From contig NZ_CP163518.1 of assembly GCF_041080625.1 (NCBI RefSeq), positions 6,999,501 through 7,063,500 on the forward strand: 64,000 nucleotides of DNA, in the 5' to 3' direction. The number at the start of each line of letters is the position of its first letter. Position 1 is the stretch's first letter. The DNA is from Streptomyces sp. CG1. Its GTDB lineage: Bacteria; Actinomycetota; Actinomycetes; Streptomycetales; Streptomycetaceae. A model generated the notes under the pieces. The model did not search any database. It had not been told where the DNA came from and saw only the letters and a list, made by a program, of their open reading frames with translations. Both the position numbers and the translations under genes were made by a program. Below are positions 23,822-33,819 of the stretch, piece by piece.

Positions 23822-25114
23822 ATGATGCGTACGCGTCCGCTGAAGGTGGCGCTGCTGGGCTGTGGAGTGGTCGGCTCAGAGGTGGCGCGCATCATGACGA
23901 CGCACGCCGACGACCTCGCCCAGAGGATCGGCGCCCCGGTGGAACTCGCGGGCGTTGCCGTACGACGGCCCTCCAAGGTCCGCGAGGGCATTCCGCAGGA
24001 ACTGGTCACCAGCGATGCCACCGCCCTCGTCAAACGCGGGGACATCGACGTGGTGGTCGAGGTGATCGGGGGGATCGAGCCCGCCCGGACGCTCATCACC
24101 ACCGCCTTCGAGCACGGCGCCTCCGTCGTCTCCGCCAACAAGGCGCTGCTGGCCCAGGACGGTGCCGCCCTGCACGCCGTGGCGGAGGAGAACGACAAGG
24201 ACCTCTACTACGAGGCCGCCGTCGCCGGTGCCATCCCGCTGATCCGCCCGCTGCGCGAGTCCCTCGCCGGCGACAAGGTCAACCGGGTGCTGGGGATCGT
24301 CAACGGCACCACCAACTTCATCCTCGACAAGATGGACTCCACGGGCGCCGGCTATCAGGAGGCCCTGGACGAGGCCACCGCCCTCGGGTACGCCGAGGCC
24401 GACCCGACCGCCGACGTCGAGGGCTTCGACGCCGCCGCCAAGGCCGCCATCCTCGCCGGGATCGCCTTCCACACGCGCGTGCGCCTCGACGACGTCTACC
24501 GCGAGGGCATGACCGAGGTCACCGCCGCCGACTTCCGCTCGGCGAAGGAGATGGGCTGCACCATCAAGCTGCTCGCCATCTGCGAGCGCTCACAGGACGG
24601 GGCGTCCGTCACCGCGCGCGTGCACCCCGCGATGATTCCGCTGACCCACCCGCTCGCCTCCGTGCGCGGCGCGTACAACGCCGTCTTCGTGGAGTCCGAC
24701 GCGGCCGGGCAGCTCATGTTCTACGGCCCCGGCGCGGGCGGCGCTCCCACCGCCTCCGCCGTGCTCGGCGACCTCGTCGCCGTCTGCCGTAACCGGCTCA
24801 ACGGCGCAACGGGGCCCGGTGAGTCGTCGTATGCCGCCCTGACCGTCTCGCCCATGGGCGAGGTCGTCACGCGCTACCACATCAGCCTCGACGTCGCGGA
24901 CAAACCGGGTGTTCTCGCCCAGGTCGCGACCGTGTTCGCCGAGCACGGGGTGTCGATCGATACGGTGCGCCAGCAGGGCAAGGACGGCGAGGCCTCCCTC
25001 GTCGTCGTCACCCACCGCGCGTCCGACGCCTCCCTGTCCGGGACCGTCGAGGCGCTGCGCAAGCTCGACACCGTGCGGGGTGTCGCCAGCATCATGCGGG
25101 TTGAAGGAGAGTAA
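23822..25114 (+). CDS. hom: Homoserine dehydrogenase
   Basis: Hom (430 aa) reduces aspartate semialdehyde to homoserine with NAD(P)H, at the branch to threonine and methionine. The N-terminal Rossmann motif is KVALLGCGVVGSEVARIM. The substrate region reads NGTTNFILDKMD and GYAEADPTADVEGFDAAAKAAI. A C-terminal ACT domain from about residue 350 (YHISLDVADKPGVLAQVATV) is the usual site of threonine feedback control. ATG 23822 preceded by CGAGG is preferred to GTG 23774, which lies inside a hairpin. ThrC starts 6 bp after the stop, so hom-thrC is an operon. Confidence 0.95.
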   Translation: MMRTRPLKVALLGCGVVGSEVARIMTTHADDLAQRIGAPVELAGVAVRRPSKVREGIPQELVTSDATALVKRGDIDVVVEVIGGIEPARTLITTAFEHGASVVSANKALLAQDGAALHAVAEENDKDLYYEAAVAGAIPLIRPLRESLAGDKVNRVLGIVNGTTNFILDKMDSTGAGYQEALDEATALGYAEADPTADVEGFDAAAKAAILAGIAFHTRVRLDDVYREGMTEVTAADFRSAKEMGCTIKLLAICERSQDGASVTARVHPAMIPLTHPLASVRGAYNAVFVESDAAGQLMFYGPGAGGAPTASAVLGDLVAVCRNRLNGATGPGESSYAALTVSPMGEVVTRYHISLDVADKPGVLAQVATVFAEHGVSIDTVRQQGKDGEASLVVVTHRASDASLSGTVEALRKLDTVRGVASIMRVEGE

Positions 25115-25120
25115 CCAGCA

Positions 25121-26179
25121 ATGACCCACCAGTGGCGCGGAATCATCGAGGAGTACCGGGACCGGCTGCCGGTATCCGACACCACGCCGGTCGTGACGCT
25201 CCGCGAGGGCGGTACGCCCCTCGTGCCCGCGCAGGTGCTCTCCGAGCGCACGGGCTGTGAGGTCCACCTGAAGGTGGAGGGGGCCAACCCCACCGGATCC
25301 TTCAAGGACCGGGGCATGACCATGGCCATCTCCAAGGCCAAGGAGGAGGGGGCCAAGGCCGTCATCTGTGCCTCCACCGGCAACACCTCCGCCTCGGCGG
25401 CCGCGTATGCGGTGCGTGCGGGCATGGTTTCGGCCGTTCTCGTGCCGCAGGGCAAGATCGCGCTCGGCAAGATGGGCCAGGCCCTCGTGCACGGCGCGAA
25501 GATCCTCCAGGTCGACGGCAACTTCGACGACTGCCTCACCCTCGCTCGCGCGCTGAGCGAGAACTACCCGGTGGCACTGGTCAATTCGGTCAACCCGGTG
25601 CGTATCGAGGGCCAGAAGACGGCCGCTTTCGAGATCGTGGACATGCTCGGTGACGCACCTGACATCCACGTCCTGCCGGTGGGCAACGCGGGCAACATCA
25701 CCGCCTACTGGAAGGGTTACAAGGAGTACGCCGCCGACGGCATCGCCTCCAGGACCCCGCGGATGTGGGGGTTCCAGGCCTCCGGCAGCGCCCCGATCGT
25801 GCGCGGTGAGGTCGTCAAGGACCCGTCGACCATCGCCACCGCCATCCGCATCGGCAACCCGGCCTCCTGGCAGTACGCCCTCGCCGCACGCGACGAGTCG
25901 GGCGGCGCCATCGACGAGGTGACGGACCGTGAAATCCTGCGCGCCTACCGCCTGTTGGCCGCGCAGGAGGGCGTCTTCGTGGAGCCCGCCTCCGCCGCCT
26001 CCGTGGCCGGTCTGCTGAAGGCCGCCGAGCAGGGCAGGGTCGACCCGGGGCAGCGCATCGTGTGCACCGTCACCGGCAACGGCCTCAAGGACCCCGACTG
26101 GGCCGTCGCCGGCGCCCCGCAGCCGGTCACCGTCCCGGTCGACGCGGCCGCCGCGGCCGAGCGCCTCGGCCTGGGCTGA
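25121..26179 (+). CDS. thrC: Threonine synthase
   Basis: ThrC (352 aa) is a PLP enzyme converting O-phosphohomoserine to threonine. The PLP lysine is in [18 protein letters not shown]. The phosphate-binding loop is [16 protein letters not shown], and the C-terminal [12 protein letters not shown] is typical. ATG with GGAGAG upstream, 6 bp after hom. The short form (about 350 aa) is the one found in actinobacteria. The downstream spacer before thrB carries a hairpin and a perfect palindrome, so thrB has its own control. Confidence 0.96.
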   Translation: MTHQWRGIIEEYRDRLPVSDTTPVVTLREGGTPLVPAQVLSERTGCEVHLKVEGANPTGSFKDRGMTMAISKAKEEGAKAVICASTGNTSASAAAYAVRAGMVSAVLVPQGKIALGKMGQALVHGAKILQVDGNFDDCLTLARALSENYPVALVNSVNPVRIEGQKTAAFEIVDMLGDAPDIHVLPVGNAGNITAYWKGYKEYAADGIASRTPRMWGFQASGSAPIVRGEVVKDPSTIATAIRIGNPASWQYALAARDESGGAIDEVTDREILRAYRLLAAQEGVFVEPASAASVAGLLKAAEQGRVDPGQRIVCTVTGNGLKDPDWAVAGAPQPVTVPVDAAAAAERLGLG

Positions 26180-26201
26180 GCGGACACACCTGGCGAGGGG
26201 T

Positions 26202-26241
26202 GCACAGGGGGCTTACGACACGCATCGTGCGCCTCCTGTGC
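26202..26241 (+). terminator. Candidate hairpin after thrC
   Basis: GCACAGG (26202-26208) and CCTGTGC (26235-26241) are complementary, with further partial pairing (GGGC/GCGCC) inside. It sits 22 bp after the thrC stop and may end or attenuate the hom-thrC message. Confidence 0.4.
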
Positions 26242-26296
26242 GCCCTATGTCGCCACAGAACCTTCCTTCGATAGGCTGTACTGAACCCGCCCGTTG

Positions 26297-26313
26297 CATA
26301 TGCCTGGCATATG
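26297..26313. promoter_or_regulatory. 17-bp perfect palindrome upstream of thrB (candidate operator)
   Basis: CATATGCC-T-GGCATATG is a perfect inverted repeat with one central base, 105 bp before the thrB start. It is AT-rich relative to its surroundings and of operator size. The cognate regulator is unknown. Confidence 0.55.
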
Positions 26314-26418
26314 GCTGCGCAGAGGGGTGACGTCGCGCCATCTGCGCGGCCTTCGGGGTCTCCACGTACATATCGAATGTCTTCGACAGTCACGCAGCTC
26401 AAGGAGAGTCAACGAGCG

Positions 26419-27336
26419 ATGGCCGGTCCAGCGTTCCGCGCCGCCGCCGTCCGGGTGCGCGTTCCCGCCACCAGCGCCAATCTCGGCCCGGGCTTCGATG
26501 CCCTCGGCCTCGCGCTGGGGCTCTACGACGACGTGGTCGTCCGGGTGGCCGACTCCGGGCTGCACATCGACATCGCGGGGGAGGGCAGCGAGACCCTCCC
26601 GCGTGACGAGTCTCACCTCCTCATCCGCTCCCTGCGCACCGCCTTCGATCTGCTGGGCGGACAGCCCCGCGGCCTGGAGATCGTCTGCGCCAACCGCATT
26701 CCGCACGGCCGGGGCCTCGGCTCCTCCTCCGCCGCCATCTGCGCCGGCATCGTCGCCGCCCGCGCGGTGACCATAGGCGGCGAGGCCCGCCTGGACGACG
26801 CGGCACTGCTGGAACTGGCCACGGAGATCGAGGGCCACCCGGACAACGTGGCCGCCTGTCTGCTCGGCGGTTTCACCCTGTCCTGGATGGAGTCCGGCGC
26901 CGCCCGGGCGATCAGGATGGAGCCCGGTGATTCCATCGTTCCGGTGGTTTTCGTGCCCGGAAAGCCGGTGCTGACCGAAACCGCGCGCGGCCTGCTGCCG
27001 CGGACCGTGCCGCACGTCGACGCCGCCGTCAACGCGGGCCGTGCCGCCCTGCTCGTCGAAGCCCTCACCCGGCGCCCCGAGCTGCTGCTGCCCGCCACCG
27101 AGGACCGCCTCCACCAGGAGTACCGCGCCCCGGCCATGCCGGAGAGCGCCGCGCTGGTGGAGCGGCTGCGCGCCGACGGCATCCCGGCCGTCATCTCGGG
27201 CGCGGGACCCACCGTCATGGCGCTGGCCGACGCCGACAGCGCCGACAAGGTCGCCCACCTCGCAGGTGCGGGCTGGGCGGCGAACCGGCTGGACCTCGAT
27301 GTCCAGGGAGCGAGCGTGCTGCCGCTTGCGACCTGA
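26419..27336 (+). CDS. thrB: Homoserine kinase
   Basis: ThrB (305 aa) is a GHMP kinase phosphorylating homoserine with ATP to feed ThrC. Motif 1 is VRVRVPATSANLGPGFDALG; the GHMP ATP-binding loop is IPHGRGLGSSSAAICAGIVA; motif 3 is AVISGAGPTVMAL. ATG 26419 follows AAGGAGAG with a spacing of about 10; a frame open from 26311 overlaps the palindrome and is not credible as coding. It is separated from thrC by 239 bp, unlike the tight hom-thrC joint, so it is probably transcribed separately. Confidence 0.95.
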   Translation: MAGPAFRAAAVRVRVPATSANLGPGFDALGLALGLYDDVVVRVADSGLHIDIAGEGSETLPRDESHLLIRSLRTAFDLLGGQPRGLEIVCANRIPHGRGLGSSSAAICAGIVAARAVTIGGEARLDDAALLELATEIEGHPDNVAACLLGGFTLSWMESGAARAIRMEPGDSIVPVVFVPGKPVLTETARGLLPRTVPHVDAAVNAGRAALLVEALTRRPELLLPATEDRLHQEYRAPAMPESAALVERLRADGIPAVISGAGPTVMALADADSADKVAHLAGAGWAANRLDLDVQGASVLPLAT

Positions 27337-27739
27337 CACCCGGTTGCCGGATTTCGAGAGGGGGAATGTTTGTTGGATCCGGTAGTGTTAACCTCAAGTC
27401 TGCACCCGACCCCACCATGGCGAGGTGCCTCGTGTCCCAGTCCGGGACAGACATTCTTCCGGGAGCCTCCCACGCCACTCCGTGTTCCGTGCGCCGTACC
27501 TGGGCAGTACGTCGTATGCGGACATTGAGCGGGCCGCCGGGCACGCTTCGGAATCGGTGCTACCACGCCAAGTGACACTGGGTGTCACGGCTCGCGGAAG
27601 CGCCATCACCGCACATTTCTTCCGCCGCTTTGGCGGACCACCGCCCCGGCACGGTTCACGGAAGACAGAACCGTAGCCGGACAGCACAACCGGTCGCCGA
27701 GCCAGACAGGCCGACGTCCGCTCCAGGGAAGGACCCTTC
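27337..27739 (+). other. Long rho leader, 403 bp, no gene credited
   Basis: This spacer separates thrB and rho. A -10-like TAGTGT (27383-27388) near the thrB end would give a leader of about 350 nt. The leader contains a perfect hairpin, GTGACAC-TGG-GTGTCAC (27572-27588), and C-rich, unstructured-looking stretches. Rho genes are often autoregulated by Rho-dependent termination in their leader, and the length fits that, but it was not shown here. A frame of 83 codons (27425-27676) lacks a ribosome site. Confidence 0.45.
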
Positions 27740-29707
27740 GTGAGCGACACCACCGATCTGATGGGCGCACGTGTCGAGGAGACCGCTGCCGCGCCCGCCA
27801 CGGACGCCTCCGCGCCTGCCACCGGTGCCGGCTCCCGGCGGCGCCGCGGTACCGGCCTCGAGGGCATGGTGCTGGCCGAGCTGCAGCAGGTCGCCTCGGG
27901 CCTGGGCATCAGGGGCACCGCGCGGATGCGCAAGAGCCAGCTGATCGAGGTCATCAAGGAGGCGCAGGCCGCCGGGGGTGCCGCCCCCAAGGCCGAGCCG
28001 GCCACCGAGACCAAGCCCAAGCGCCGCGCCACCTCCAAGGCCCGTACGGGTGAGGCCGCCGACGGCGAGAAGAAGGCCGAGGCTCCGGCCGAGAAGGCCG
28101 TGGCCCAGCAGCAGATCGAGATCCCCGGCCAGCCCGCCAGCGACGAGGCGCCGACCGAGCGCCGGCGTCGCCGCGCCACCGCCGAGGCCGGCAGCCCCGC
28201 CGCGAGCGGCGCCGAGACCGTCGCCGCCGAGGCCAAGGCCGAGCCCAAGGCCGAGACGCCCGCTCAGCAGCCCCAGCAGGGCGAGGCCGCCAAGGGCGAC
28301 GCCGGTGACGGCGAGGGCCGTGGCCGCCGCGACCGCCGTGAGCGCGGCCGGGACCGCGACCGCCGTGGCAAGGGCGACGACCAGCAGGGCGGCCAGCGTC
28401 AGCAGCAGGGCGGCCAGCAGCAGGGCGGCGGCCGTCAGGAGCGGGACCGCCAGCAGCAGGACGACGACGACTTCGAGGGCGGCCGCCGGGGCCGTCGTGG
28501 CCGCTACCGCGACCGCCGTGGCCGCCGTGGCCGCGACGACGTCGCCGAGCCGCAGCTCGCCGAGGACGACGTCCTGATCCCCGTCGCGGGCATCCTGGAC
28601 ATCCTCGACAACTACGCGTTCATCCGGACGTCCGGCTACCTCCCGGGTCCGAACGACGTGTACGTCTCCCTCGCCCAGGTCCGCAAGAACGGTCTGCGCA
28701 AGGGTGACCACATCACGGGTGCGGTCCGCCAGCCGAAGGAGGGCGAGCGCCGCGAGAAGTTCAACGCCCTCGTCCGCCTCGACTCCGTCAACGGCATGGC
28801 GCCCGAACACGGCCGTGGCCGCCCGGAGTTCAACAAGCTGACCCCGCTCTACCCGCAGGACCGGCTCCGCCTGGAGACGGACCCGGGTGTGCTCACCACC
28901 CGCATCATCGACCTGGTCTCGCCGATCGGTAAGGGCCAGCGCGGTCTGATCGTGGCCCCGCCGAAGACCGGCAAGACCATGATCATGCAGGCGATCGCCA
29001 ACGCGATCACGCACAACAACCCCGAGTGCCACCTGATGGTCGTCCTCGTCGACGAGCGTCCCGAAGAGGTCACCGACATGCAGCGGTCGGTCAAGGGCGA
29101 GGTCATCTCCTCGACCTTCGACCGCCCGGCCGAGGACCACACCACGGTCGCCGAGCTGGCGATCGAGCGGGCGAAGCGGCTGGTCGAGCTGGGGCATGAC
29201 GTGGTGGTGCTTCTCGACTCCATCACGCGTCTGGGCCGTGCGTACAACCTGGCTGCGCCTGCCTCCGGCCGCATCCTGTCCGGTGGTGTCGACTCGACCG
29301 CGCTGTACCCGCCGAAGCGGTTCTTCGGTGCGGCGCGGAACATCGAGGACGGCGGTTCGCTGACCATCCTGGCCACGGCTCTTGTCGACACCGGGTCCCG
29401 CATGGACGAGGTGATCTTCGAGGAGTTCAAGGGCACGGGCAACATGGAGCTGAAGCTCGACCGCAAGCTCGCCGACAAGCGGATCTTCCCGGCTGTGGAC
29501 GTGGACGCTTCCGGTACGCGTAAGGAAGAGATTCTGCTCGGCAACGAGGAGCTGTCCGTCGTCTGGAAGCTCCGTCGTGTGCTGCATGCGCTTGACCAGC
29601 AGCAGGCTATCGAGCTGCTGCTCGACAAGATGAAGCAGACGAAGTCGAACGTCGAGTTCCTGATGCAGATTCAGAAGACAACGCCGACGCCGGGTAACGG
29701 AGACTGA
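27740..29707 (+). CDS. rho: Transcription termination factor Rho
   Basis: Rho (655 aa) is a hexameric RNA helicase. Residues 30-80 form the N-terminal helical domain ([19 protein letters not shown]). Residues about 85-270 are an actinobacterial insertion rich in Ala/Glu/Lys, then Arg/Gly/Gln/Asp ([18 protein letters not shown]), thought to add RNA affinity. The RNA-binding cold-shock-like domain follows ([20 protein letters not shown]), then Walker [17 protein letters not shown] and the Q/R loops. The usual bacterial length is about 420, so the insertion accounts for the excess. The GTG start is preceded by GGGAAGGA. Two hairpins lie downstream. Confidence 0.97.
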   Translation: MSDTTDLMGARVEETAAAPATDASAPATGAGSRRRRGTGLEGMVLAELQQVASGLGIRGTARMRKSQLIEVIKEAQAAGGAAPKAEPATETKPKRRATSKARTGEAADGEKKAEAPAEKAVAQQQIEIPGQPASDEAPTERRRRRATAEAGSPAASGAETVAAEAKAEPKAETPAQQPQQGEAAKGDAGDGEGRGRRDRRERGRDRDRRGKGDDQQGGQRQQQGGQQQGGGRQERDRQQQDDDDFEGGRRGRRGRYRDRRGRRGRDDVAEPQLAEDDVLIPVAGILDILDNYAFIRTSGYLPGPNDVYVSLAQVRKNGLRKGDHITGAVRQPKEGERREKFNALVRLDSVNGMAPEHGRGRPEFNKLTPLYPQDRLRLETDPGVLTTRIIDLVSPIGKGQRGLIVAPPKTGKTMIMQAIANAITHNNPECHLMVVLVDERPEEVTDMQRSVKGEVISSTFDRPAEDHTTVAELAIERAKRLVELGHDVVVLLDSITRLGRAYNLAAPASGRILSGGVDSTALYPPKRFFGAARNIEDGGSLTILATALVDTGSRMDEVIFEEFKGTGNMELKLDRKLADKRIFPAVDVDASGTRKEEILLGNEELSVVWKLRRVLHALDQQQAIELLLDKMKQTKSNVEFLMQIQKTTPTPGNGD

Positions 29708-29796
29708 GCGACTGATCGCCGTTGGGGAAACTGCGATGAGCCGGCCGCGGCTTCGCCGTGGTTGATCGCGCAGTTCGCCGCGCCCCCAGGTCCATA

Positions 29797-29837
29797 GGCC
29801 CGCCCCTCGTCCATGAGCGACGGTGGGCGGGCCTTTT
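29797..29837 (+). terminator. Intrinsic terminator after rho
   Basis: GGCCCGCCC (29797-29805) pairs with GGGCGGGCC (29825-29833), followed by TTTT. Confidence 0.85.
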
Positions 29838-30038
29838 GCCGGGCCCCCTTCGTGCCCAACAGCGCCCGCACGAGCGGCTCTTGGAGCACCACGAAGATCT
29901 GTACCCGTACAAGGGCACCGGAAAGGCCACAAGCGAGATTTTTGCCACAAGAATCTCCGCCGGTACCGGATTCCGGGCATACGGCATCTGAGGCTGAAAC
30001 CGCAGGTGAGCGGGGTGCGCCCGGTCTGAACGACTACA

Positions 30039-30073
30039 CAGAGTGCCCATCGCTGTACGCGGTGGGCACTCTG
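30039..30073 (+). terminator. Second strong hairpin before the LCP gene
   Basis: CAGAGTGCCCA (30039-30049) and TGGGCACTCTG (30063-30073) are perfectly complementary, with a 13-base loop and no T-run. It may be a back-up terminator or a leader structure of the LCP transcript, about 120 bp before its start. Confidence 0.5.
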
Positions 30074-30191
30074 CGTTGTGCAACTCTTTCCCGAGTTTCT
30101 CCGTCTGACCATGCGGAGCGACGATGGAGCGGTACTGACCGCGCCCGACCCTGAAAGCAGGGGGTAACCGACCGCGAGATCTAGGAGCGAT

Positions 30192-31325
30192 GTGTCCGCC
30201 GAGAGCACGCCGGAGCCCGTCATATCCGAGCCGGGCGAGACCGGTCCCCGCAAGGGTGGCAAGGGCCGCCGCCGCAAGGCCCGCAGCAAGAGCCGCAAGG
30301 CCCTGCTCGTCACGGCCTGGACGGTCGCCGGTGTGGTCGTACTGGGCGGTGCGGGCTTCGGGTACGTGTACTTCAAGCTCAACGGCAACATCAAGAGCGT
30401 CGACATCGACCAGGCCCTCGGCAACGACCGGCCCAGGAAGATCGACAACGGCTCCGAGAACATCCTGGTCCTCGGCTCGGACAGCCGCTCCGGCACCAAC
30501 AAGAAGATCGGCGGCGGCGTCGACGACGGCAGCGCCCGCTCCGACACGGCGATGATCGTCCATGTCTACGAGGGCCACAAGAAGGCCAGCGTGGTCTCCA
30601 TCCCGCGGGACACCCTGATCGACCGCCCGGCCTGCACCGACGCCAAGGGCACCGCCCACCCCGCCGAGTCCGGCGCGATGTTCAACGAGTCCTACGGCAC
30701 CGGTGGCGCGGCCTGCGCGGTGAAGACCGTCGAGTCCATCACCGGTATCCGCATGGACCACTACCTGGAGGTCGACTTCTCGGGCTTCCAGAAGCTCATC
30801 GACGGCCTCGGCGGCGTCCCGGTCACGACGACCAGGAACATCGACGACCCGAACAGCCACCTGACCCTCCAGGCCGGCACCCACACCCTCGACGGCCGGC
30901 AGGCCCTCGGTCTGGTCCGTACCCGGCACGGCGTCGGCGACGGCTCCGACCTGGGCCGCATCCAGCTCCAGCAGGCCTTCGTCAAGGCGCTGCTCGACCA
31001 GGTCAAGAACGTCGGCGTCTTCAGCAACCCCAAGAAGCTGTACGACCTCGCCGACACCGCCACCAAGACCGTCACCACCGACTCCCACCTCGGCTCGGTC
31101 AACTCCCTGATCGACTTCGCGGACGGCCTCAAGGGCATCAGCACCAAGCACATGACCATGGTCACCATGCCGGTGCAGTACGACCCGGCCGACCCCAACC
31201 GGGTCCTCCTGGAGAAGACGAAGGCCCAGCTGGTCTGGGACGCGTTGAAGAACGACCAGCCGATCCCGAGGACGGCCACGCAGGGCACGGCCACGGGAGA
31301 AGCCAAGGACGTAGTGAGCAGCTGA
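30192..31325 (+). CDS. LytR-CpsA-Psr (LCP) family cell-wall glycopolymer ligase
   Basis: The 377-aa membrane-anchored LCP enzyme has a Lys/Arg-rich cytoplasmic start and a TM helix at about residues 36-57 (ALLVTAWTVAGVVVLGGAGF). The LCP domain follows, with NILVLGSDSRSG, ARSDTAMIVHVY, VVSIPRDTLID and ALGLVRTRHGVGDGSDLGRI, which carry the Arg/Asp residues that bind the polyprenyl pyrophosphate and Mg. LCP enzymes attach teichoic acids or other glycopolymers to peptidoglycan on the outer face. The GTG start is preceded by TAGGAG. It is probably monocistronic, as hairpins lie upstream and a 147-bp spacer downstream. Confidence 0.93.
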   Translation: MSAESTPEPVISEPGETGPRKGGKGRRRKARSKSRKALLVTAWTVAGVVVLGGAGFGYVYFKLNGNIKSVDIDQALGNDRPRKIDNGSENILVLGSDSRSGTNKKIGGGVDDGSARSDTAMIVHVYEGHKKASVVSIPRDTLIDRPACTDAKGTAHPAESGAMFNESYGTGGAACAVKTVESITGIRMDHYLEVDFSGFQKLIDGLGGVPVTTTRNIDDPNSHLTLQAGTHTLDGRQALGLVRTRHGVGDGSDLGRIQLQQAFVKALLDQVKNVGVFSNPKKLYDLADTATKTVTTDSHLGSVNSLIDFADGLKGISTKHMTMVTMPVQYDPADPNRVLLEKTKAQLVWDALKNDQPIPRTATQGTATGEAKDVVSS

Positions 31326-31472
31326 GGGACGCCGCCCCCGCAGGAATAGAACATCCGCACCCCCGGTTTGGGTGGATGGCACCAGTCCTGGCAGACTGGT
31401 ACGTCGGTTCCGGTTCACGCTCCCGCATCCCGCGGCGGCGACCCGGCGCCCTCCCGAAACCTAGGAGACACC

Positions 31473-31697
31473 TTGAAGCGCGACATCCACCCCGCGTACG
31501 TCGAGACGCAGGTCAGCTGCACCTGCGGCGCGTCGTTCACCACCCGTAGCACCATCGAGTCCGGCACCATCCGGGCCGAGGTCTGCTCCGAGTGCCACCC
31601 GTTCTACACGGGCAAGCAGAAGATCCTCGACACCGGTGGCCGTGTGGCCCGCTTCGAGGCCCGCTTCGGCAAGGCTGCCGCCGGCTCCAAGAAGTAG
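31473..31697 (+). CDS. rpmE: Ribosomal protein bL31 (zinc-containing form)
   Basis: bL31 (74 aa) of the 50S subunit. It starts at TTG 31473 after CCTAGGAGA, giving [20 protein letters not shown]. The zinc ligands are visible as C-T-C and CSEC, so this is the C+ form used when zinc is plentiful; a C- paralogue under Zur control is expected elsewhere in the genome. The family length is about 70-75. A strong T-tailed terminator follows at 31711, so it is transcribed apart from prfA or with read-through. Confidence 0.96.
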   Translation: MKRDIHPAYVETQVSCTCGASFTTRSTIESGTIRAEVCSECHPFYTGKQKILDTGGRVARFEARFGKAAAGSKK

Positions 31698-31710
31698 CGA
31701 GCCCCATTTC

Positions 31711-31761
31711 GCCGGTCCACGGCCACACCCCCGAGAGGGTGTGCCCGGGACCGGCGTTTTT
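31711..31761 (+). terminator. Intrinsic terminator between rpmE and prfA
   Basis: Nested stem: GCCGGTCC (31711-31718) with GGGACCGGC (31747-31755), and CACACCC (31724-31730) with GGGTGTG (31737-31743), followed by TTTTT at 31757-31761. Confidence 0.88.
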
Positions 31762-31803
31762 GGTCGCCCGCCAGTCCTTCACCCGCAGTATCAGGAGCCC
31801 AAG

Positions 31804-32880
31804 ATGTTCGAGGCCGTCGAGGAACTCGTCGCCGAGCACGCCGATCTGGAGAAGAAGCTCGCCGATCCGTCGGTCCACGCGGACCAGGCGAACGCGCGCA
31901 AGCTGAACAAGCGCTACGCCGAGCTGACCCCGATCGTCGGCACGTACCGCTCCTGGAAGCAGGCCGGCGACGACATCGAGACCGCGCGCGAGCTTGCCGC
32001 CGACGACCCCGACTTCGCCGCCGAGGTCAAGGACCTGGACAAGCAGCGCGAGGAGCTGACCGAGAAGCTGCGCCTGCTGCTCGTCCCGCGTGACCCGAGT
32101 GACGACAAGGACGTCATCCTGGAGATCAAGGCGGGCGCGGGCGGCGACGAGTCGGCGCTGTTCGCAGGCGATCTGCTGCGCATGTATCTGCGCTACGCCG
32201 AGCGCGTCGGCTGGAAGACCGAGATCATCGACGCCACCGAGTCCGAGCTGGGCGGGTACAAGGACGTCCAGGTCGCCGTGAAGACCAAGGGCGGTCAGGG
32301 CGCCACCGAGCCCGGCCAGGGCGTGTGGGCCCGGCTGAAGTACGAGGGCGGAGTGCACCGTGTGCAGCGCGTGCCCGCGACCGAGTCCCAGGGCCGTATC
32401 CACACCTCCGCCGCCGGTGTCCTCGTGACCCCCGAGGCCGAGGAGGTGGACGTCGAGATCAACCCGAACGACCTCCGCATCGACGTCTACCGGTCCTCCG
32501 GCCCGGGCGGCCAGTCCGTCAACACCACCGACTCCGCGGTGCGCATCACGCACCTGCCGACCGGAGTCGTCGCCTCCTGCCAGAACGAGAAGAGCCAGCT
32601 GCAGAACAAGGAGCAGGCGCTGCGTATCCTGCGCTCCAGGCTGCTCGCCGCGGCGCAGGAGGAGGCCGAGCGGGAGGCCGCCGACGCCCGCCGCAGCCAG
32701 GTCCGCACGGTCGACCGCTCCGAGAAGATCCGCACGTACAACTTCCCGGAGAACCGCATCTCGGACCACCGCGTCGGCTTCAAGGCGTACAACCTTGACC
32801 AGGTCCTGGACGGCGACCTCGGCGCGGTCATCCAGGCCTGCGTCGACGCCGACTCGGCGGCGAAGCTGGCAGCCGCATAA
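31804..32880 (+). CDS. prfA: Peptide chain release factor 1
   Basis: RF1 (358 aa) reads UAA/UAG. The PxT stop-codon-recognition motif is in [14 protein letters not shown] and the universal GGQ loop in [18 protein letters not shown]. Its Gln is the residue methylated by PrmC, encoded 32 bp downstream. ATG 31804 gives the standard N-terminus [19 protein letters not shown]; an in-frame extension upstream overlaps the terminator. The prfA-prmC pairing is conserved widely. Confidence 0.97.
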   Translation: MFEAVEELVAEHADLEKKLADPSVHADQANARKLNKRYAELTPIVGTYRSWKQAGDDIETARELAADDPDFAAEVKDLDKQREELTEKLRLLLVPRDPSDDKDVILEIKAGAGGDESALFAGDLLRMYLRYAERVGWKTEIIDATESELGGYKDVQVAVKTKGGQGATEPGQGVWARLKYEGGVHRVQRVPATESQGRIHTSAAGVLVTPEAEEVDVEINPNDLRIDVYRSSGPGGQSVNTTDSAVRITHLPTGVVASCQNEKSQLQNKEQALRILRSRLLAAAQEEAEREAADARRSQVRTVDRSEKIRTYNFPENRISDHRVGFKAYNLDQVLDGDLGAVIQACVDADSAAKLAAA

Positions 32881-32912
32881 AGGCACGTACGAGTACCACA
32901 CGGAGGACTTGC

Positions 32913-33758
32913 GTGAACCTGCTGCTCGCGGAGGTGGCCCAGGCCACCCAGCGGCTGGCCGACGCCGGCGTGCCCTCGCCGCGCAACGACGCGGAGGAGC
33001 TCGCCGCGTTCGTGCACGGCGTGAAGCGCGGCGAACTGCACTCCGTGAAGGACTCGGACTTCGACGCCCGCTACTGGGAGGTCATCGCCCGGCGTGAACA
33101 GCGCGAGCCGCTGCAGCACATCACCGGCCGGGCCTACTTCCGGTATCTGGAGCTGCAGGTCGGGCCGGGCGTCTTCGTGCCCCGGCCGGAGACCGAGTCC
33201 GTGGTCGGCTGGGCCATAGACGCCGTACGGGCCATGGACGTCGTCGAGCCGTGCATCGTCGACCTGTGCTCCGGCTCCGGCGCCATCGCGCTCGCCCTCG
33301 CCCAGGAGGTCCCGCGCTCCCGGGTGCACGCCGTGGAGCTGTCCGAGGACGCCCTGGTGTGGACGCGGAAGAACGTGGCGGGGTCCAGGGTCGACCTGCG
33401 GCAGGGGGATGCCCTCACCGCCTTTCCCGACCTGGACGGCCAGGTCGACCTGGTCATCTCCAACCCGCCGTACATCCCGCTGACCGAGTGGGAGTACGTC
33501 GCCCCCGAGGCCCGCGACTACGACCCCGAGCTGGCCCTGTTCTCCGGCGAGGACGGCCTCGACCTGATCCGCGGCCTGGAACGCACCGCGCACCGGCTGC
33601 TGCGCCCCGGCGGTGTCGTCGTGATCGAGCACGCCGACACCCAGGGTGGCCAGGTGCCGTGGATCTTCACCGAGGAGCGGGGCTGGGCCGACGCGGCCGA
33701 CCACCCCGACCTCAACAACCGCCCCCGGTTCGCGACCGCCCGTAGGGCGCTGCCGTGA
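32913..33758 (+). CDS. prmC: Release-factor glutamine N5-methyltransferase
   Basis: PrmC/HemK (281 aa) transfers methyl from SAM to the Gln of the GGQ motif of RF1 and RF2. The SAM site reads [19 protein letters not shown], and the catalytic NPPY motif is in [17 protein letters not shown]. The N-terminal helical domain ([20 protein letters not shown]) binds the release factor. The GTG start is preceded by GGAGG. TsaC follows after 61 bp in the same direction. Confidence 0.95.
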   Translation: MNLLLAEVAQATQRLADAGVPSPRNDAEELAAFVHGVKRGELHSVKDSDFDARYWEVIARREQREPLQHITGRAYFRYLELQVGPGVFVPRPETESVVGWAIDAVRAMDVVEPCIVDLCSGSGAIALALAQEVPRSRVHAVELSEDALVWTRKNVAGSRVDLRQGDALTAFPDLDGQVDLVISNPPYIPLTEWEYVAPEARDYDPELALFSGEDGLDLIRGLERTAHRLLRPGGVVVIEHADTQGGQVPWIFTEERGWADAADHPDLNNRPRFATARRALP

Positions 33759-33819
33759 GCGCCCCCCAGGCAGTGTTTTCTGAAGTCCCGCAGTACGTGT
33801 ACGAGGAGGCCCGCTAGAC

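Larger units (their letters stand above)
29708..30191 (+). other. Intergenic region between rho and the LCP gene, 484 bp
   Basis: It holds three hairpins and no credible gene. The first, with AACTGCG (29729-29735) and CGCAGTT (29769-29775), belongs to the Streptomyces 'GGTCGCGCAGTTCCCCGCGCC' repeat type. The others are the two listed separately. The promoter for the LCP gene should be in the last 110 bp. Confidence 0.5.

Noticed and set aside
27425..27676. 83-codon open frame in the rho leader as a leader peptide
   Set aside because: No ribosome site, no hydrophobic or regulatory residue pattern, and the frame looks like chance in GC-rich DNA.
29921..30190. Riboswitch (for example c-di-AMP type) before the LCP gene
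   Set aside because: Only simple hairpins are seen; the conserved core bases of known riboswitches could not be matched.
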